Part shown: piece after piece, positions 13,141 to 26,700 of the stretch
Numbering within the stretch: position 1 is the first letter of the stretch
How the letters are laid out: the number at the start of each line of letters is the position of its first letter
NCBI RefSeq assembly: GCF_040954835.1
Contig: NC_090706.1
Location: 22,763,148 to 22,827,147 of the forward strand
Direction of reading: 5' to 3'
From: Lepisosteus oculatus
Taxonomy: Eukaryota > Chordata > Actinopteri > Semionotiformes > Lepisosteidae
Length of the DNA: 64,000 bases
Notes under the pieces: model-generated
Database searches by the model: none
Told to the model about the DNA's origin: nothing
What the model saw: the letters and a program-made list of their open reading frames with translations, nothing else
Translations under genes and position numbers: made by a program

Positions 13141-15013
13141 CCTGTTCTAGGTGTTATTTGTATGCAAGTTGTTTTTATTGTTGTACAAGATCAGAGATAC
13201 CTTTTCTGGTCTTTGTAAACAACACATCTAAAGATTTTTGAAAGGAGAAAAGGAGAAACACAAATTAAGTTGCATAAAGCTGTCTACAAATGGAAATTTA
13301 TTTTCTCTGTTGAGATGCTCAAATCTCAATATTTGTTTTATTTATTTGTTTGATGCAATTATAAAAGGAATTTTATTGAGGCAAAAAATGTAAAACAATT
13401 TACAAAGATTTAGCCAAGGGAAATGTACAGTAGCTTCAGTATGTCAGTAGAACAAACAATTGTTGTTGCTATTCTTTCTTAATAGAACTTTACTAAAGAT
13501 ATGCCTATAAGAAACACTAAGCCCACTGTAGCGAACAGCTTTAAAGACAGAAAGAAGCCAACAGTCCACAAATTGGTGTTTATAGTGTAGAAAGGAACTC
13601 TGTATGTATGTCCTTCTCAAAGACCTAATTAAAACACCTTGAAGAACTGTTTGCTTCAAAAAAGAAACATTTAAACAAAACCTTGCTTATTTTGCACCAG
13701 TTACAAAAAATATATATTATAATGGGTCATTGAAAGAGACCACCTGCATAGTATTTGTGAGTTTAGTGGCTTGTGGCAGGCTAATTATAATGTGGTCTAC
13801 AGCCTGGCTTCAGCATTTTAGTCTATCTAAACTCCTACATTAAAAACATCTGCAAAAATGCCCTTGGGTGTCTGCAGGAGAGTTTTTTTCTTAAAGAAGT
13901 GTCTTTTAACTTTTAAAAGAAGTAAAAAGAATAACAAAACACAACAATTTCATTTTTGAAGAAAAAAACTATACACCATGTGGGCCAGCATGTGCCAGTG
14001 GTACAATTCAAATAATGATTTAATCTCATTAAATCACCAGAACCTTTGTATAGAATGTGCTTTCCGTTAATACAGTTTGTGAAGAGGTATCTTTAAATGC
14101 AATCTATAGTTTTCTAAAATAACTTTCTCTGAGGGCGAAGAGTAGGAACAAATTGTAACTTATCCACATGGCATCCAAGATAACTGTTTAAATTATATTT
14201 ATTGATTAGTTAGGGGTAGTGCCAAGGGTTCACTAGTTAATATTTCTTTCAAAAGCTGTCTGAAAAAGTTAAATTGACATCTCCTCCAGCAAATCATATA
14301 TGCCAATAAACAAAAAAGACACAATTCCTGTTATCTGTTTACTTTTAAAGGGAATTACTAGTCACAAATAAGACACAGACAAACATCATCAATAAAATAT
14401 CATATCAAAGATCTTTAATCCAAAGAACATTAGTTCTAATCTTAAAACACTTAATGATAAACCTAGCATCTAATTATCTGTTTTCCTCTGTCCCTATCTT
14501 GCTTTTTAGTGATGGTTTTCACAGTAGTAAGAGCCAATATACAAAGTATGGTGCCAGACTTGATGGCTTTTTTCCGGTAGAAAAGTATCAGACCATTTAA
14601 ACAGGTTCAGCTCCCTTGCTTTTCCAGCCTGAAGTGTCTGCAATTGTTTCTTAATTACTCTCTTTGGAGACATGCATTTCAAAAGGTGAAAGAGCAGGAC
14701 CTACATCGTAGCCCCTCAACTAGACTGTGGCCAAACTTTCCCATGCTACGGAACAAAGCTGAGGTGAAACAGCTGCCCACCTCTTCGTTGCATTGAGTCA
14801 AAGGATTCTGACATCAGCTTTGGCCCCATTAGGGTGCATTATTTTTTAAAACATCAGAATAAGTATTCGATGTTACGTCAAAACCCATTCGTGAAAACCT
14901 ATACATTTTGAAGGGAAAAAACACTTCTGACTTCAAATGCAGTTGCACATTCACATTTGTTTAAAACAAGATCTCATTAATGTCTATGAAACATTTTTAG
15001 TACTGTACATATG

Positions 15014-16544
15014 CAGTTGTATGAAAAAGTTTGGACACCCCTGGCCAAATTACATGTTTTGTTGATTTTCTAATTGAAAAGGAATTAACACAACCTCTGC
15101 AACAAACAAACTTAAACTTGACATATTTCTGCAAATTATAATGCACAGTTACACTTTACGTTTTGAATTTAACAGATTGAAAAAAATTAAACCGTAAATG
15201 TGGCATGTGCAAAAGTTTGGGCACCCTATCAGTCAGTACTTGGTAACACCCCCTTTGGCAGAAATCACAGCCTCCAAACATTTCTTGTAGCCAGCTAACA
15301 GTCTTTCTATTCTTGCTTTAGGATTTTTTTTCCACTCTTCCTTTCAGAATGCTTCTAGTTCAGAAATATTCAACTTGCCTGCACTGCATGTTTGAGATCT
15401 TAATATTCAAGTCTGGGGACTGTGAAGGCCATTCCAAAACCTTAATCTTTTGTTTTTTAAAGTAGTTCATGGTTGATTTTGAGCTATGTTTTGGATCATT
15501 GTCTTGTTGTAATATACAACCTCTTTTCAGCTTCAGTTTCTTCATTGACTGATTTGTTGATACTTAGTAGAATCCATTCTTTCCTCTACCCGCATAATAT
15601 TTCCTGTCCCACTGGCTACCACACAACCCCAAAGCATAATAGATCAATCTCCATGCTTAACAGTTGGCAAGGTGTTCTTTTCTTCAAATGCTTCTCCTTT
15701 TTTCTCCAAACATACCTTTGGTGATTGCAGCCAAAGAGTTCAATTTTTACTTCATCAGACCACAGCACTTGGTTCCAAAATGCCTCCGGCTTATCTAAGT
15801 GTTGTGTTGCATACTTCAGACTTTGACTTTTGTGATGAGATTGAAGGTAAAGTTTCCTTTTGATGACTCATGTTTGTGCAAGCAATGCTGCACAGTGGAC
15901 TAGTGCACCACTACTCCCGTGCCAGCTAAATTTTCCTGCAGATCCTTTGCAGGCATATGCTTTGCATTCCTGACCAGTCTACGAGCAGTTCTATCAGAGA
16001 TTTTTCTTGGTCTTCCACATCTTGTCTTGACTTCAACAGTTCTCCTTAACTGCCATTTCTTAAAGACATTTCAGACAGTGGAAATTGCAAACAGGAAGCA
16101 TTTAGATATCTTTTTATAGCCTTACCCTGCTTTGTGAGACTCAATTATCTTTATTTTATGATCCTCGGCCAGCTGTTTAGACGAGCCCATGGTTGTTGAG
16201 TGTAAGCACAACACCCTGAGAGGTTCGAAGACTCAGATAATGTATTAATTAACCTGACTTAGATTAAGGCCTAATGAGTCAATTAAGTTCTGAGACCTTA
16301 CAAATAAATAACACCAGTGGATGAACAGGAAGGGTGCCCAAACTTCTGCACAAGCCACATTTACTGTTTTATTTTTTTCTATCTGTTAAATTCAGCAAGT
16401 AAATTGTAACTGTGCAGTACAATTTGCAGAAATATGTCAAGTTTAAGTTTATTTGCTGCAGAAGTTGTGTTAACTTCTTTTCACTTAGAAAATCAACAAA
16501 ACATTGAATTTGGCCAGGGGTGCCCAAATGTTCGCATACAACTG
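15014..16544 (-). mobile_element. Tc1/mariner-like transposon, inactive, second family
   Basis: Both ends are preserved: CAGTTGTATGAAAAAGTTTG at the left and its diverged complement ending CGCATACAACTG at the right, with inverted repeats of roughly 90 bp or more containing ACCCCTGGCCAAATT. It is flanked by TG/TA, consistent with TA target duplication after mutation. Confidence 0.85.
15235..16190 (-). pseudogene. Tc1-like transposase pseudogene
   Basis: Starts MGSSKQLAEDHKIKIIESHK at 16190. Several stops follow, including one after KAG and one after AISTV. Recognisable parts are the GRPRKISDRTARRLVRNAK HTH/linker and the catalytic segment [20 protein letters not shown] followed by [12 protein letters not shown]. 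Confidence 0.8.
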
Positions 16545-19500
16545 TATACATATAGTAGTATATTTCATAATTTAGACTTTAAATCCCTTCCAAAAATAAT
16601 AAAAATCATAAAGGTATATAAATCTCAGAATACAATACTGGAAAGTCCCAATAATATGTGATACCCCAATTTCAGCACATTGAATTACACTGCAATTCTC
16701 CTTGTTACAGAAATGATTTTATAATACGCTTCTTTTCTGTTTTAAAGATACTTACACAATGATAACTCAGTAAAGCATCTTACCCAGGGGTGCTAGTTTA
16801 AAACCCAGAGGCATCTCAACTCTCCATTTAAATTTAACTGAGGAAAACCTACTCAAAATAATCCCAATTCAGAATGCTGCTGAACTGAGAAAACCTTTAC
16901 AGCGACATCTGTAAATATTTTTCAACAAAGCATCTGTGTTACAGATCGCTGCACTGATACAGATGGTTATCTTATAAACCACACGTGCAGAGGGCAAGAT
17001 GTCTGACCACCCACTCGTCCACCCTGTTTCTGTACTCCTTAACACCCCAGACCTAAGACCCTTTTTCTTTTCTTACATCTTCTGTTTGACACCAGTGTCT
17101 GCCCAATATCATGTTTCTGATGTGGAACTTAATCTCAATATTTCTAATTTCCTGCCAAGGACCGCAAGTAAATGCCCTTCCCTTTATTTCATTATTAGTC
17201 CAATGTTTCAGTACCTACCAACAGAAAGGCAAAGTGTCTACAAATATTTTTGGCTGGATGAGTCAAAGATTTAATGTCCGTTAATTCTCCACTGATGACT
17301 GGAGTTTGCTTTTGACTCATCAACACTTAAGACAAGGATTAAGTTGTGTTCACAATAAGAGGGATCATCTTTCATTACTTGTCCAATTAAACAGAATTCT
17401 AGACAGTTTTAATGACAAAGTGTGAACCTACTTTACATTCTGAAAATTGAACAGATGGGCTGATTGCTCCATTTTGATGGTCCCTATAGGTAAAAGCAAA
17501 TTGCTAGTTATTTCAAAAGGAAACAAATGTCTGCACAGGGACCCAATTTGTTATGTTTGGGAACTTTAAACACATTTCAATACCAAGACAATAAGAACCA
17601 CAAATAATAACAATAAGTTATGCTTTAAGGAAAACTGTATATTTTACTACCAACAACTGATACCATTAAAAAATAGGATAAGTAAATATGAGACAGTATA
17701 CAAATATCTCTTAAACCTGTCTGAATTCATGCAGTCCTACAGTAACTGGGTAAAGCTAAAGCAAAGGAAAATATAAAACACCCTAGGGCACTTTTCTGGG
17801 CACTGGCATTGAAGCTGAAGTAGAGAAAAGACTTCCTTCCACATGGTAAATAACCACAATAGAGTAAAAAAAGCAACAATTACAAAATCGAATGATAATC
17901 TCATCTCAAGTAGCTGTACTAGTACTACTACAAATAATTTCCAACTACCTATCTGGAACAGACAATTCTGTAAAATACAACAAAGACTTGATAGCTGTTG
18001 CCAAATTTTATACTAAGTCAGTAGAAGCTTCCAGGCTATGCAATACTGGGCAGCTGAGGTCATCCCAAATATTCTCCACCTAAATCAATAGCTTTAACAA
18101 ATAAAAGCCTTCCAATTTTGCCTCCTTAATTCCCATAACAAAGATGTTCATAAGACGAACAAAGATATTTCGCCCGACATATGCCATCAGCAATTCAATG
18201 CAACTAGGACATAAACCAAAAGTCTCCCAGAAACAGTGTCTTCCATTCTGTTTTGACATACTGTCACTCCTTCAACCTATTCCTGACACATGTTCTTCTT
18301 AAGAAAACTGTAAATCATTTTTAATGCATAGATTCCAGAGAAACATTAAGAATTGGTTTCACAATCATCCATTGGCTACACCAAAAAAGTAGTGCATAAA
18401 AATTCCAAAACCTCAAAAGAACAATTACCCAGTTGAACTGTAGTATTAATGCTCACAGAAGAGAGAACTGTAGTTGCCATTTAACTCACTATTCAAGCCA
18501 TTCCATCCATTTTGATTAATTCTTGTGGAGCCTACTGCTCCTCTTGTTGTATAAAGACATGCACTATTAACTGTGAGTAACAGAGAATCCCAGAGTTCAC
18601 ATAGATTTAAATCCTAACCTTTCCTGATAACACAAATTGTAATCTCAGTCCATATTTGCAGGGTTAAAACTGGATCACTTAATACTAAGAAGTGACAAAC
18701 TTCACAGTTTGCTTCCAAGCAGCATTTATTTACAGATGTGTTCAATTACTTGCTCAAGGAATGGGGGGTGTTAATTGTTAACACCTGAATTTTAAAATCT
18801 TGAAGTGTAAATTTCAGTGTAAGTTTTAAGGGAGCACCTTCCCTCGCAACTCTTTCTCCTTAAGCAATGAACTTTGTGTGACACTTCATTTTCACCAAAA
18901 TGAAAACGCACATCAGCATTCTTGTGAGCAACTTGCTGAGCAGAAAATGGCTACCTAGACTCAGCCATGTTAATGGGCAAACATTAAATGTTACCTAGCC
19001 TTTCCCCTCTCACCCTATTTCTGAAGAAGGAATCAATTACTGTACATGAGTGTTACTCATCCTGTGACCCTTCCAATCCACTACTTTGCAGCTTCACGTG
19101 TTATAACCTGTTACTTAACTGCTATATTAATCCAACTAGTTATCAATTAAAAATAATTTAAGAACATGACCATACCAAATTATTGTAAATTATTTTCTCT
19201 GCACATAGACAGCAATTACATTCAGTTTGTATTACTATTTTTTTCTCTAAACTTGAGTATATAATGGCCTCAGTCATTTGAAGACTAACTGAAGTATTAA
19301 AATGATCTCTATCCTTTAGAAGAAGATGAATTAGTAACAAGATCACTTGGAGACTTGAAAAGGGGACTGTGTTAGTGATCATCACTCCAAGCATGTTCAA
19401 TGCACTATTATTACTTTAATGTTCTTGAGATATTAATTTTCTTTAGAAAATTATATAATTCCATGTGGAACTGGTTTTTGGTTTTAAAATATCGGTTATA

Positions 19501-19959
19501 CAAGGAAAAATGTTTTTTGTGTTCTTGTTTATTATTTTCAGGTCTTACAGACATCATCATGATAAATGTTACTTCCCATTAAGTTCTTTCCTTTTGCCTT
19601 GTGATTACTTTTTTTTTGGCTCAGGCTGCCAGAAGACTATCTTGACCACAGATAATTCTGTAATTCTGCCATCTTGACGTACAAACATGGATCTAGTTCA
19701 TCCGCCTATAAAGTATTTGCTGGAGAAGTTAAGTAACTTCTGTAATTAGGGTGCTGCACAGTTTTCAGGGTTGTTCCCATAGGGGTATGAGGCTAAGCCT
19801 GGGGGCATTGTACCCTATTACAGAAAATTTAAGAGCAAAGGCCAAGAGCAGGCATTTCCTGTCAGAGAGGGGCAACAGAGGGCGCCACAAAGCAGTCTGA
19901 ACCAAGGTAGTAGGCATTGCTTATACATTAAATGGAAAACTAATATTATAAGCACTAGT

Positions 19960-20169
19960 AGTTCAGGTGGGTAGCTGCGTCAGCATGCGTAGGCTGCAAA
20001 GGAACAAGTAATAGGTTTATTCCATGCTGAAAAAAGAAGAAAGAGAACACAACGTTTCGGTCGTGGAGCCTTCTTCAGGTTGACACCTGAAGAAGGCTCC
20101 ACGGCCGAAACGTTGTGTTCTCTTTCTTCTTTTTTCAGCATGGAATAAACCTATTACTTGTTCCTTTGC
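19960..20169. mobile_element. foldback retroposon, copy 1 (86-bp inverted arms, 15-bp TSD)
   Basis: Two 86-bp arms (19995-20080 and 20085-20170) are reverse complements with one mismatch, separated by only TGAC. A 35-bp non-repeated lead (19960-19994) lies left. ATTATAAGCACTAGT occurs on both sides (19945-19959 and 20170-20184), a target-site duplication of the length made by target-primed reverse transcription. No coding capacity. The right arm contains a hammerhead-like core, listed separately. Confidence 0.75.
20081..20120 (+). ncRNA. hammerhead-ribozyme-like motif in foldback element
   Basis: CTGAAGA (20087-20093) fits the CUGANGA core. GGCT/GGCC can close helix II over the loop CCAC, and GAAA follows (20107-20110). 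The CGTT after it allows only a minimal helix III, and GTGT (20114-20118 region) can pair with the ACAC before CTGAAGA as helix I. One extra A lies between the core and helix II. Hammerhead motifs of this kind are known from Penelope-like retroelements. Activity is not implied. Confidence 0.4.
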
Positions 20170-20726
20170 ATTATAAGCACTAGTCAGCTTTTAAAAAAAA
20201 AATCTCAGGTTTCTGATGCATATTTTGTATAAGCTGTTTTCTCTAATCATCGAAATTAGAGGCTTTGACAAAACAAGGGAGTTTTTTGTTACTATGTTAG
20301 TCTTTGATATACATTTTTACTTTCTTTCAATGTTGAACATCACCAGATACTTTAGAAGTATTATTGTTTTGTTTTCATTAATAATATATCAAAATGTACA
20401 TCCCTCAAGTGCATCTACAGGCAGCTGATGATCAATAGGAGATTGTGTCACTTTGTCAATTATTTACTTAGACTTATTTACATTGTAGTACCCAGGTGTC
20501 AGAATTAAGCATTAGCTTAACTGGATTAGCTCTGATCAATAAGGTGACATTTCAATAAAATTCAACTGGCCACACATATGTGATGTGGTAATCTGGTCCA
20601 TGTGAATTATACAGCTTGAAGTAATTTAAACTCTTTCAACCATGTCCATGAAGAAAGATTTACAACTGCAACTCAATCAATGTAGCCTGAGGTAGAAAGC
20701 ATTAATGATATGTAGCCTGTAAATAT

Positions 20727-21009
20727 AAGATAAGAGATAAGATCACTTTATTAGCCATATACAATTTCTTGCATTAGGAATTTGTCTTTTCGCATACCCC
20801 AGCTTGCTCTCCATAAGACACACAGACAGGGAGAGAAGCTTGGGGTCAGAGCACAGGGTCAGCCATTGTACAGTGCCCCTGGAGCAGTTGGGGTTAAGGG
20901 CCTTGCTCAGTAGCCCAACAGAGTAGGATTCCTCTGCCGGACGCGGGATTTGAACCGGCAACCTTCCAGCCACAGGCGCAGATCCTTAGCCACAGAGCCA
21001 CCGATCCGC
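20727..21009 (-). mobile_element. tRNA-derived SINE
   Basis: Read on the minus strand: a tRNA-like head with A-box-like TGGCTAAGGATCTGCG and B-box GGTTCAAATCC, then a body with GAGCAAGGCCCTTAACCCCA, ending AATAAAGTGATCTTATCTC. A second copy lies at 56861-57130. Confidence 0.75.
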
Positions 21010-21159
21010 ATATGTATGGAGTTTCAGTGACGCTAAATTTTTTTTCTTATGGGTAACCACAGACAGTGACTGAGTTCACCCATAACACTGCTAGATCAAG
21101 GGACAGTTCATCGATTTCTAAAACCATATTTGTTGTCTTAAAAATCATGTAGGCAACCC

Positions 21160-22600
21160 AAACAATAATAATAATAATAAACTTGATTTTATATAGCGCC
21201 TTTAAAGGTGGCTTCTCAAACCGCTTTACAGGATGACAACAACAATAAATAAGAAGAATACACAAGATAAAACACAATTACAATATATAGAGGAGACCGT
21301 GGATGGTGGTACTAAGAAAAGCAGAGGGGTGGGAACCAGTTAAGTAAAGGCTTTTCTGAAGAAGAGGGTTTTGAGTCTGGATTTGAAGGAGTTTAGAGAA
21401 GGTGACTCTGATATCCTTGGGGAGAGAGTTCCAGAGCTTGGGGGCATAACAGGAGAATGCCGTCACCCATACAATGTAGACGGGCTTGGGGGATAGTAAG
21501 GAGATCAGAATTAGAAGAGCGGAGGTTGCAAGGTGGGGAGTAGGGCGATAATAGTTAAGACAGGTACTGAGGTGCCAATAAGCATGACTTCAGTCTTGTC
21601 GCAGTTAAGATGAATGAAGTTTTGAGTCCAATTTTTTATGTCAGAGATGCAATTAGATAGAATAGAGACACCCACACCAGTGTCAGGTTTGGTATGGGTT
21701 TATATTTGAGTATCGTCAGTGTAAAAATGAAAGCTGAGGCCATGTGATCTTAAAAGCTGACCAAGTGGAAACATATAAATGCTGAAGAGCAAGGGGCCCA
21801 GTATTGAGCCCTGAGGAACACCAGACTTAACAAGACCAATTTCAGACCTGTACCCATTAAGAGAGACAAAGTGACAGCGATCAGTGAGGTAAGATTTAAG
21901 CCATTTGAGAGCAGTGTCAGAAACTCCAAACACTCCAGAAACTCAAGACGAGAAAGTAAGATGTTATGGTCAACAGTGTCAAAAGCAGCACTGAGACCAA
22001 GAAGTGATGAGTATAGAAAGAGAACCAGAATCAGAAGCTATTAGATCGTTAGTGACTTTGACCTGGGCAGTTTCTGTGCTGTGAAGTTGACGGAAGCCAG
22101 ATTGGAGGGGTCGAAAAGGTTGTTTGTCATGAGGTGGTTATGTAACTGAAGTGTGACAGCACATTATAGAATTTTAGCAAGAAAGGGTAAGTTGGAGATG
22201 GGGTGAAAATTGTCGAGAGCCATGTTAGGCTTTTTAGGCACGGGGGTAATGGCAGCAGGTTTGAGGATCACTGGTACAATGCCAGTGCTCATGGAGTCAT
22301 GTATAATATTGAGGACAATGGGACAGAGAAAAGAGAAACAGGACTGAAATAAAGTGGTGGGAATGGGATCTAAAATAGATGTGGTGGGTTTCATGCGTGT
22401 AACTAGTTTATTGAGGGATGCTAAGTCAAGAAGAGAGAACCTGGAGAGAAGGGAACCAGAGAAGGTGGATGAGGAGGGAGGAGGTAAGGAAATGATATGC
22501 GTAGTGGAGAGAAAGTGATGCTGGATGCTGTCAATATTAGAACTAAAGAAATCTAAGAATGTGCTGCTTTCAACAATATTTTTCATATCTTACTTTTTGG
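21160..22600 (-). mobile_element. L2-type LINE, 5'-truncated and broken
   Basis: Minus-strand reverse transcriptase pieces in order: MKPTTSILDPIPTTLF and AAITPVPKKP near 22200-22450; KSGVPQGSILGPLLFSIYM and FHFYTDDTQI (the catalytic FxDD-type box, with T for A) near 21700-21860; and the end segment APKLWNSLPKDIR near 21430. It ends with GCGCTATATAAAATCAAG + (TTA)n at about 21165-21200. Stops and frameshifts break it; no 5' UTR or endonuclease part is present. Confidence 0.85.
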
Positions 22601-23185
22601 AGATTTTGAGACATTGAATACACTTCGTGACCTTTGTAGAAGTTGAGGCAATGCTGAAATAAAGGACAGTGTTCTACTGCTCAATCAAGCCCTGCAAGTG
22701 TGCAATGATAATGATTTTAACAGTTCTTCCAAACTTCTAAACTATTTTTTACTCCATAATTCTTATCTCTTCCTCCTAGTAACAAGCTTGGACAACACAT
22801 GACAAAGTTGACTCTTACTCATTAATTTCTACACTCCATCGCTTGAACAGTGACAGAAGTGCCATCAGGAACAAACTTTCATGTCACTTCATAAATATTC
22901 CTAAATAGTGATCATGACATTCATGTACACTGTGTTAACTAATTTCTTAGATTTCAGAATTGGGTGCCAAATGCTAAAAAATCGTTTTCTGAATTAAGAG
23001 GGCTAACTTTCATTTCACCTCAACAACGAGGGAGATTTGTGGTATCTAGGGCTCATAGACCAGTCAACAGGATGTTTGAAAAGATGAGACAGATTCCTAC
23101 AGAAACCAAAAGTGGGTTGCACAGATGTACAACTTGTTATTCCTAATACTGTATATGCAACTGGCTTGTGAGCTACATAGTAGAC

Positions 23186-23760
23186 ACTAGGAGTGGGAAT
23201 CTCTACGCACCTCACAATTCGATTCGATTTCAATTCAGGGTGCCACAGTGCGATTATAAATCGATTCTTGCTGCATCTTGATTTTTTTCTATACATTCTG
23301 ATTTTTTTCTTACTGTGTGACTGGAGTACAAGAGACACGAACTGCCATTCATCGGTGATGTAGTGTGTGTTAATCGTGATATAGGATTCTCTTGCAATGG
23401 ACATCAACCCATCACAGGTTATTGCCACCCTATGTGCTTTTTTCAATGATTCCAAAACTTGAGTTTTGGTGTTGTTGTAGGGCATTGGTATTGCCATTTC
23501 ACTAAAGTGATGCCAAGACAGTATGTTGTACCTCGACTCCAGTGTTTGCAACATTTAGTGAAAGCCTGGGTTTTCAACAATGGCATAGGGGCGCAAATCT
23601 TTTGCGATAAAACTTGCTATAGACCTGGTGATTCGCTTCGCCCTTTCCAAACTATGTGAAAGGTTTGACACTTGCTTGACGGTTCTCTAAGAACAGGCTG
23701 TTTTTCCTCCAACTGATGGAAACGTGAAAGATTTTGCATATGTTCGTTGTATGTTCGAGC
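23186..23760 (-). mobile_element. hAT-Ac (ZBED1-like) transposon fragment
   Basis: The left end has GGAGTGGGAATCTCTACGCA followed by CGATTCGATT motifs typical of hAT-Ac termini. Minus-strand translation gives SIASFIAKDLRPYAIVENPG then, after a stop, LESRYNILSWHHFSEMAIP and VAITCDGLMSIARESYITIN. These match the catalytic region of ZBED1-like hAT transposases. I could not find the right terminus; the N-terminal part may extend to about 24100. Confidence 0.65.
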
Positions 23761-26700
23761 TTGCACACTGCATGACTCTTATCCAGTTCATTTTTACCTT
23801 TTACTTCATTAAATCAAAAATGTGTCCATATGGTGGCTTTCCAAGCGGAGGGTGCAGGCCGGAGTTTGTCTATACATCGTAAATCGAGCATGAGCACTTG
23901 TAGAGTTAGCATAAATCAGTATTACAAAGCTGGCAAGATATTGTCCCCTTAACTTAATGAGACACTGAAGTTCTTCCCTTGTCTTAAATACCCATTTGTT
24001 CTCCATTTTAATTTTTATTAGCTGCATAAATAATATGGTAAATGGAAGCAGGTGTCTAAATTTACCCAACAAACAGTTTAAAAAAAATATTAAACAGAAG
24101 CCATCTTGTCCTTTCAACCTTATCACGCAGCAGATTCATTCACTTGTTCAGCTGTGAAAACATATACAGCTTCACTGTGCCGCCCCCAGGTGCACAGTCT
24201 GCCACATGTCAGCGGTCTGACATTCACAGCCTTTACTGCAGAATATCCTTCTCATATTCCCGATGTGTTTTGACAACCATTATCTATTTGTATGCATTTA
24301 AAAATGTTTCCCAATTTAACACCACTACTGGGTGCATCTACACATGAGTCAGTTTTCCCATAGTGACATCAAGTCTTTCTAAATGGAAAAGGTTTCACCT
24401 TACATTTTACAAGAAGTGCAGTAAGGCGGCATTTGGCATCTTGAATGCCTGAGCTGCAATAAACACTCAGACTCGCATGTGTAGTTGCAGAAAATGAGTT
24501 CTATTTAGTTTTCCTTTTTAAACAAACTGATAAGGTTCATTTGATGAAGATGATGAAGATTATGATTGCATTTCATTTTAAATTACATATTTTACTAGAT
24601 ATAGGTCTAATACCCTAAAAGAGCACAAACCATTTTATTAAAAAAGTAGTCTTTAAAAAAAAGAAAGTTGATATTAGATTTATACTATGGTTCACATTAA
24701 AGGCATAATGCCTGCCAACTGTTGAGCAGCAACCAACTGTATTTTTTTTTAAGCCAAAGAAGTTAGGTGAGCTTTAATACAATAAAATTCATATGAAACT
24801 TCAAAATCAAATTACATTTAGAAACAAATACCAAAGCTTTTAAAGCTTCACAAGAAGCCTTATAACAACTATATGTGGCCATATGTACTAATCTATAAAA
24901 AGATAAAAGCGATAACCTCCAAACCATCTCTGTTTCAGCAACATGACTCACATTACATGCTGTAAAGCTATTCTGTCCACAGCGATTACAGCCTCAGCTG
25001 CTGCTGTGAATAAGACTGCAGGACTGTCATTCTCAGGCTTGATGTTCCTCATTCATTTGCATGTTGTTGTTTTTTTAATCACGACTCTCTTGTTGGCTGC
25101 ACCAGAGCCAGTCTCTTTCAGAACAAAAACAAACCAAATGATAAAAGCCAGCAGACTTGTGACTGAAGATTTGCAAGGTTACCTCATGCTGAGATGACTG
25201 TGGAGACAAACACATGACAAAAACATACAGAAAGGCAACCTTGAGATCATTATGGAGCTCTGATTGATGACCAGTTGTTAAAAGGCACTCAAACTGATCC
25301 AGGGAAAATGCAAATTGACAAGCTTTCTAACTCTTTTACAAAATCTCCAAAAAATATCTTACTAGCACAAATGGATCAAGTTCCAAAACTCAGTGTAAGC
25401 CCAGGCATTACCAAAATAGGCTAAACGGTTCTTTATAGTTGCAGTTTTAACTTTAAATCAGTTAAAACATGAGTTTAGTTTGGATTTCCACTTACTAAAA
25501 AAAAAACAGTTCTGTGCACTTTTACAAATGTTGAAAACTGAGTCATCATCAATGAAAAAGTGCTTTGTCCAGGATGCAAGAGGAGTCTGGAAACTGCAAG
25601 TTCCAAAGAATGCTGTGTTAGTCTCAGTGAACTGGAAGATCTTTGTCTTTTTACAAAAGACTTACCACTTCCCGGAGTGCACACATGCAGGACTCAATAC
25701 TATCAGCAGGAGCGGTGTTACAGCATTGTCCATTTGGTGTGGATAATCTAATTTAGGAAATGTTATTTTGAGCCAACCATTTGGAGCAATGGGAGAGCCA
25801 TAACTCCCCATTCCACTGATATGCATGTTCCTACAGTATGTGAGGGAGAACTGTTCACCCACAAAGCAAAGAATGAGTGAGGGCCTCCCCTGTATCTTAG
25901 AATGTAAATAGTTTAGTCATACAGATGCCTGTGAGCGTCAATGGATTCATGGACCATTAGACCAATCATCAAATCACTTTGAAGTTCATTGGGGACCAGT
26001 TCTGAAACAGACAGCTCAAATACTAAGGCAACAGTATGGCCCAAGCAACACAGTCAACCTTTTCAGTTTATTAGAATTTTGTTTTGGAGTGAAGAACAGC
26101 CATGAAGGTGAAGACTCTTGCCCCTAATTCTCTGGTGTACTCAGCCAGTTACCTACCTTCTCCCCTGCTATGACATGTTGACTTAAATCTTAAACTAACC
26201 ATCAGTGTAGCTGTCAACTCATATTACATGCTTATAGTACCTGGGGCAGAGAGATGAAGAGAGAAGAAAAACTTTCACATCTAATACTTCTGGTGTCTAA
26301 AACAGAGAACACCTCCACCTTCTTATCTGACAGCCAGGGGATTTAGTCACAAGCTGTTTCATTGCACAAACTCAACTTAACAGCATGAAGGATGGAATTA
26401 TCATAATTACTATTGAAAATAAAAGACACACTTAAACAACCTGTTTGAACATTTTGTTTTTAATGGAACGGCATAGATTGCCCTTTTGACTTACAAAAGT
26501 TGTACATCATGCAAAAAAATGATCACACTCCAATTGTACAGGGTAGTGTGCCAACATTCCAATAACAGGAATATCAACTTTCAAATTATTCAGTACAACT
26601 GTTAAAGTTGCAATAAATATCAAAATGTGCCTGTTTTTTTCATTTGAGTTATTTTTGTATAGAATGCATAGAAGAGATTTTGTGTTGTGATCCTGTAATG

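Noticed and set aside
25475..25862. Overlapping ORFs on both strands (60-90 residues)
   Set aside because: No recognisable family, no splice signals that fit col23a1, and stops close on all sides; most likely chance.
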